From Sipunculus nudus (lineage: Eukaryota > Annelida > Sipuncula > Golfingiida > Sipunculidae), in NCBI GenBank assembly GCA_026874595.1, contig CM049306.1:40738019-40802018 (forward strand): a stretch of 64,000 nt of DNA. Reading direction: 5' to 3'. Below, piece by piece: positions 58,404 to 64,000 of the stretch. The position numbers and the translations under genes were made by a program. The notes under the pieces are model-generated. The model ran no database searches, was not told the DNA's origin, and saw only the letters and a list, made by a program, of their open reading frames with translations. How positions within the stretch are numbered: the first letter of the stretch is position 1; every line of letters begins with the position of its first letter.

Positions 58404-58451
<48 letters not shown>
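58404..58451. repeat. (GA)n microsatellite
   Basis: About 24 GA units. Confidence 0.97.
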
Positions 58452-58452
<1 letters not shown>

Positions 58453-59164
58453 TCTTTCTGGTAGTTACTGTATAGTTAGCCTGACCAAGCTTACTTATAC
58501 CATGCAGACAGAGGGAGCTGGCAGGGAGTGGAGGGATTACATAACACCTTGGCAGCTGAGAGCTGGGGAGCTGAGCTCTAGCAAACTGCATACCACTGAC
58601 TCGATGTAAACAATACTTGACATGGTGCTTGAAAACTTATATAAAATCTACATTTTTTGATCAACTGGTTTAAAATTTCAGGTTTTAACAGATGAAATGC
58701 TTATGTAAACATGCTGTGATAATTAAATGAACAGCAGTTCCATAAAAAAAGTGCCATAGTCAAATTTGGGCAGATTTACGATACTGATTTTATATTTATG
58801 GTAATTACTTGGAAAAATTGCAAAATTCAGATGTAATTTTGGATATACAATTGAATCTTGATAAAATAATGTTATATCCCTGAATAAAAGTCTCTAGTTT
58901 CAGCAATTCTGATGTTAAGTGAGTAAATATATTTCCTAATTTTTTTACAATGTGGATTATTTTTGGGTCCATAACTTCAAAAAAATTACGCAGTACTGAC
59001 AAATTTTTTTGGCATGTACATCCAAAGCAAATGTATAGAAGAATATGTATATTAAATATGATATAAGTCTTATCAGTGGTTTTGATAGTAAAGCAGTCTT
59101 GAAGTGTAACAATAAGGTTTTAATGGTAAAATGAAGTTTCTCCTTAATATCTCAAAGGAATGAA

Positions 59165-59325
59165 GTCCTAGGTAACCTATTTTTTGTATACGATAGGAGA
59201 TTCTGGGCACATCTAACTGTATATCAAATTTAGGTCCTACGGTTTCAGGCCGCCCGGACGGACGGACGGATAAAAGATTATGACTATAGCTCAGATGACT
59301 GAGAGTCAGCTGAGCTAAAATCACA
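59165..59325 (-). mobile_element. Solo head of the AGCTCAG hairpin element
   Basis: On the minus strand it has the hairpin AGCTCAGCTGACT ctc AGTCATCTGAGCT, then ATAGTCATAATC and TCCGTCCGTCCG. This is the same organisation as the head at 25284. The tandem body is absent or cut short. Confidence 0.6.
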
Positions 59326-59516
59326 CACACATATACATAATAATATATGTATATACATGCGTATGTAGCACGTTTCGATCGCTCAAGGTAGCGAATGAAA
59401 ACGTTTGGTAACGGACGGATAAATTCCACGTCAGTGACAGAGTATTTTCTCTTGCAGATGACTCCTCTACTCCTTGCCTGCGGGTGTATACTTTAATCTG
59501 AATTTACTCCTTTTGC

Positions 59517-59580
59517 TGTATACGTACTGCATATGTACCGCATACGTACTGCATACGTACTGTATCCGTACCACATACGT
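59517..59580. repeat. Short tandem array of TACGTACTGCA
   Basis: About five degenerate 11-12-bp units with cores GCATACGTACT. The motif resembles the arms of the element at 32712-33232, so it may be a lone arm. Confidence 0.65.
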
Positions 59581-59589
59581 ATAAATTGA

Positions 59590-60066
59590 ATCACAGGCTC
59601 CGTTTTCTAGCTGCATTACATTATATTAATAAATGGACTAATATTTGAAGATGTTGTTCAGAATGTTGTGTACTCGACTCGACCAGAGGACAGAAAGGCA
59701 ATACAATCGGTCAACAATTAAAGGAAGAGAAGTATTGATTTTGTAATAAATTGCATTACTATCAAAATTAAAGAATTTCAAACTTTTGTGTAGAAATTCG
59801 AAGGCCATATCTATAGCACCATCAGATAAATCAAACAAAATCACAGTCGGTCAAGACATAAAGGAGCGTAGATTTGGGACAGACCATTCAGCATGGCAGG
59901 GACATATGACACTACCTGCACTGACTCCCCAATCCTAACAAATAGACTTGACCGAGGCTCTACTGTCAAATTAGTCAAAAGAGCTGTCATCTGACTATCT
60001 TAGTGAAATGGTGCACAACAAAACAACAACAGCCACAACAATATTTTACTGCATTCCCTCTGGAAT

Positions 60067-60142
<76 letters not shown>

Positions 60143-60149
60143 GTCCACA

Positions 60150-60194
<45 letters not shown>

Positions 60195-61090
60195 GGCCAC
60201 TTACCAGTCCGTGACATCACCCGTCGCCATTTTCCCGATGCCATATTGCTTGGAAGCCGTATTGAATACCATATATAACTAAACTACACTTGAACCATTT
60301 CTTACTTATATACACAGCGAAAACTATGATCATGCAGATGACCACGCATTGACAAAAGCCGCAGCCATGTAACCAGGCTTTTATCATAAATCTGTGGTTA
60401 GTCCGGAGTCCAGGGTAAGCTACTTCCCTGACAAGTAATCATATTTACACCTACCGAGAAGTTCCTAGCCTCGAAGCAAATATTATAATTTTTCACCCTG
60501 AGGTTATATGATATAGTAATGGTCCAGAAAAGAAAGAGAAACTGCCATTCCAAGGCACTAAGTCTGCAATTGGAAAGAGCAATTTATTAAGTCGCATTTC
60601 TTATTATGCTTATTGTCATTGTCGACCTGATTTTACTATAGTTTAGTAAATGTCATAACAATTACTCAACAAAATATCCGTCGAGAAAGTCAGACAATAC
60701 TTATAACGAATAAACATGTGATAAAGAAGGCAACGGAAGTTGTACACATTTTTTAAGAGGGGGCGCCAATGGTACCCCTCCAAACCTGCCAATGTTAGCA
60801 ATATTGTACAGAAGACTATATATGCCGCCATGTTTTCTCTTGTTAATAAAACCCACTGCAGTAATGTATTGTATTTATAACCATACACCACAGCTAAGAC
60901 GGGGATGTAAGTTTTGCTGACAGAATACTGGGCTTTTCTCATGACTCCAAAGTGAACAGCTTAAGTTCTCAGCCATGCAAAGTTGATAATCCATGAAATT
61001 CAGGACATTAAACATTAATTGTTATTTCTATGTCAAAAAAATATATTTGAGATATTAAACACAAACGAATGATAACATAATTCAACTAGA
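59590..61090. other. Noncoding stretch with two (TA)n blocks
   Basis: (TA)n lies at 60070-60140 and 60153-60191. No gene is supported; the Ile/Tyr frames across the repeats are artefacts. Confidence 0.6.
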
Positions 61091-61096
61091 TATTTC

Positions 61097-62395
61097 TTGG
61101 CACCGCAGGTGCCATAGTATCCCCAGACAATTAATCCCCCCTCTAAGAATCCCCATTAATTAATCAATTAATCCCCCCCCCCATCTTCAGCAACAATTAA
61201 TATCAGACCACACTCATAGAAAAGTTCACTCTCATAGAAAAGGTCATGACCCCAATTTCAATATACATCATCCCATAACCAATGTCTATGTATATGCATA
61301 AAATGAAAGAAAACTGTCCATTATTTTTTTACTTATAATGCTCACGGTACTGTTAAGTGGCAATGATTGGGTATTAAACGGCACGAAAACAAGTGAAAGA
61401 ATAACAGGTGGCGTTATCAGTTTCTGGTACATGACAACACTATCCAAAAAATTCGGTAAAGTTGATTTTTGGACCAATCAATGCATCCCTTTTTGAGATA
61501 TTAATGATTTTGTGTGATTTTACCATATATGGCAATATTCAAGGTCAAGGCCACTCTCATAGGAAAGGTCATGACGCAAATTTAAATAAACATCATCCCA
61601 TAACCCATATCTATGTATATGCATAATATGAAAGAAATCTGTCCATTAGTTTTTGATTTATAATGCTCACAGTACTGTTAAGTGGCAATGATGGGGTATT
61701 AAACGGCACGAAAACAGGTAAAAGAATAACAGGTGGCGGCACCTGTTTCCGGTACATGACAATATTATCCAAGATCTTCGATCAAGTTGATTTTTGGACC
61801 GATCCATGCATCCCTTATTGAGATATTAATGATTTTGTGTAATTTTCACCATGTTTGGAAATATTCAAGGTCAAGGCCACTCTCATAGGAAAGGTCATGA
61901 CCCCAATTTGAATAAACATCATGCCATAACCCATATCTATGTATATGCATGATATAAAAGAAATCTGTCCATTAGTTTTTGACTTATAATGCTCACAGTA
62001 CTGTCAAGAAGCAATTATGGGGGTATTAAACGGCACGAAAACAAGTAAAGAAATATAGGTGGCGCCACCAGTTTCTGAAACATGACAACCCTATCCATGA
62101 TCTTCCATCAACTTGATTTTGGGATCAATCCATGAGAGATTTCTTGAGATATTTAAGAATTTGTGTGATTTTCCCTAAAATTGGACCTATTCAAGGCCAT
62201 GGACACTCTCCTAGTCAAGGTCATGACCTCATTTTAAATAGGCGTCGTCCTCTCACCCATATCTATACATATACCAAGTTTGGTAATGATCCGTGAAATA
62301 TTTTTTGAGTTATCGTGCCAACAAGATTTATATGCGGCGGCGGGACCGGTATGAAAACATAGTATATATCCCCCGACTTTGTCTGGGGATACAAT
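61097..62395 (-). mobile_element. Helentron-like non-autonomous element with 325-bp tandem core
   Basis: Read on the minus strand, it starts TTGTATCCCCAGACAA (62379-62395). A core of about 3.7 tandem 325-326-bp units follows, with unit landmarks AGGTCATGAC at 62218, 61892, 61566 and 61241. Then comes the inverted 14-mer TTGTCTGGGGATAC (61117-61130) and finally a hairpin, GGCACC tgc GGTGCC (61099-61113). One inverted repeat at the 5' tip, the partner set inside a 3' hairpin, and a tandem core is the plan described for Helentron-associated elements (HINEs). Confidence 0.65.
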
Positions 62396-62513
62396 TATTA
62401 AGCAAAAATAAAACATATTGGAAGATCTGGTCCCCTTTCACGACATACTAACACCTGATTTTAATGAAATTTTTGGACGAACAATGTATTTCATTCAATA
62501 GTCGTATACCATT

Positions 62514-62935
62514 TACTGTGGTTGGGTTTATTTTCGCGAGGCTGAAGTTTCGCGATTTCTTCATTTTGTACGTTTCACGAGGATTTCATTTTCGCCATTG
62601 CACCAGAAAATATAAAATCAAAGTAGGCCCTACACTAGTATATGTATTGATTTTAAAATAGAATGAATCCTACAATACCTCATTCATTACTGGTTCAGTC
62701 AGTCACAGTCGATATAGCCTCTGTGAGTATGGCGTGTTTTACAATAATTAATGCTTGGATGTATGGGCCATATGCAGTGTCGATACCATGCACAGATATA
62801 GGTTGCTGATAAGGTTGTTTCTGCAGAGGTCGTCCTATTTGATGGGACATCTTATTCCCGAGGGTTTCATATTCGCGATTATTTCACATTCGCGAATATC
62901 GGGAAATTATACCCGCGCGAATAAAAAGGCAATCA
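62514..62935 (+). mobile_element. TCGCGA-type element, about 415 bp
   Basis: The left border is TTTACTGTGGTTGGG followed by TTTTCGCGAGG and GTTTCGCGATT. The right part has GACATCTTATTCCCGAGGG, ATATTCGCGATTATTTC and CATTCGCGAATATCGGG. It is inverted relative to 14985-15410 with the same spacing. The 65-codon frame across it recurs in the other copy and is element sequence. Confidence 0.7.
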
Positions 62936-63650
62936 CAATATATCGACATGCAAATTGCAACATCCAGATCTGTACGCAATATAGGGCATCTCAAATGAGC
63001 GGTTTTGCTTTTTTTGCGAGCTACGGGATTTAATATAGAGCATAAAGAGGCAATCACAATATATCGACATGCAAACTGCAACATCCAGATCTGTACGTAA
63101 TATAGGGCATCTCAAATGAGCGGTTTTGCTTTTTTTGCGAGCTACGGGATTTAATATAGAGCATAAAGAGGCAATCACAATATATCGACATGCAAATTAC
63201 AACATCCAGATCTGTACGCAATATAGGGCATCTCAAATGAGCGGTTTTGCTTTTTTTGCGAGCTACGGGATTTAATATAGAGCATAAAGAGGCAATCACA
63301 ATATATCGACATGCAAATTACAACATCCAGATCTGTACGCAATATAGGGCATCTCAAATGAGCGGTTTTGCTTTTTTTGAGAGCTATACGGGATTTAATA
63401 TAGAGCATAAAGAGGCAATCACAATATATCGACATGCAAACTGCAACATCCAGATCTGTACGTAATATAGGGCATCTCAAATGAGCGGTTTTGCTTTTTT
63501 TGCGAGCTACGGGATTTACTATAGAGCATAAAGAGGCAATCACAATATATCGACATGCAAACTGCAACATCCAGATCTGTACGCAATATAGGGCATCTCA
63601 AATGAGCGTTTTTGATTTTTTTAGAGGTACGGGATTTACTAGAGCATAAA
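62928..63650. repeat. 121-bp satellite, about six units
   Basis: Units start GGCAATCACAATATATCGAC at 62928, 63049, 63170, 63291, 63414 and 63535; the spacing is 121 except one of 123. Each contains GGGCATCTCAAATGAGCGG and GAGCTACGGGATTTAATATAG. Copies are over 95 percent alike by eye except the last, which decays after 63600. Overlapping minus frames of 66-131 codons are by-products. Confidence 0.95.
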
Positions 63651-64000
63651 AATACGGGAGCAAAGTACCCCAAAGACAGTCTAAAGAAGGGAATCGATCT
63701 TCGGAGAGAGTTTGGCAGTTATTGGACCCGTACTTATGTTCTAAGTAGAAACCGGGAGAACGCTCTGGACAAAGTCCTCTTTATGGTAGGATTGATTCAT
63801 ATTTTGTGACACGCCGCCGTTAGATATCATCTTCCTCGATTAGATAGAGAGATATAACACCGTGACTATAAATAACTTTAAACAGTGTCGCTCTATATAC
63901 TAAACCTCGTTCGTACCTCCGCTTTCGGTATACAAAACTGATATGTCAGTGTATGCCACCTTATCTGCAAACGGCAGTACATTTCTATTTGTACTCAAAA
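63651..64000. other. Flank beyond the satellite
   Basis: No repeat or recognised gene. The plus frame ending at 63809 includes the last satellite unit and has no recognisable content. Confidence 0.4.

Noticed and set aside
59987-60278. Several Ile-Tyr-rich frames
   Set aside because: They are artefacts of two (TA)n blocks.

Overview
The window looks like nuclear DNA of a lophotrochozoan animal, most likely a bivalve or other mollusc. The reasons are AT-rich sequence with small spliced exons, many (TA)n, (CT)n, (CA)n and (AAT)n microsatellites, tRNA-derived SINE-like repeats, a decayed non-LTR reverse transcriptase, and very many short non-autonomous elements and minisatellites. No bacterial operon, CRISPR array or prophage is present. 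The species call is inference; the sequence carries no species marker that I can name.

Two genes can be assembled with confidence. (1) A complete three-exon homeobox gene of the Not (Noto) family lies on the minus strand at 13132-21979. It encodes a 314-residue protein with an EH1 co-repressor motif and a Q50 homeodomain that is split by an intron after its 31st codon begins. (2) The main coding exon of a TNFAIP8/TIPE-family gene lies on the minus strand at 55158-55726; its initiation codon may be split by an intron. Several short minus-strand exon-like pieces between 3.5 and 9.7 kb hint at a further gene that I could not identify.

Layout: 0-9.7 kb holds AT-rich DNA, a 50-bp minisatellite (2.15-3.48 kb), exon-like fragments, a GC-richer promoter-like stretch near 7.1-7.8 kb and one copy of a dispersed 460-bp repeat. 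9.7-12.2 kb has CTCF-type motifs and two elements with motif-array ends. 13.1-22.0 kb is the Not gene; intron 2 contains five perfect POU octamers in 426 bp, and intron 1 contains two GAGTC-type elements and two complex islands. 22-55 kb is a gene-poor stretch with candidate regulatory islands, SINEs, a 63-bp E-box minisatellite (31.5-32.7 kb), further motif-armed elements, a LINE remnant (44.1-44.9 kb) and a 21-bp minisatellite (49.6-51.3 kb). 55-64 kb has the TNFAIP8-family exon, a 160-bp MITE, a Helentron-like tandem-repeat element (61.1-62.4 kb) and a 121-bp satellite (62.9-63.65 kb).

The most interesting signals are regulatory and structural. They are the octamer cluster inside Not, a set of CTCF-like sites on both sides of Not and its gene desert, several unrelated families of small elements that share one design (ends made of iterated short motifs around an AT-rich core), and minisatellites whose periods equal whole numbers of DNA helical turns.
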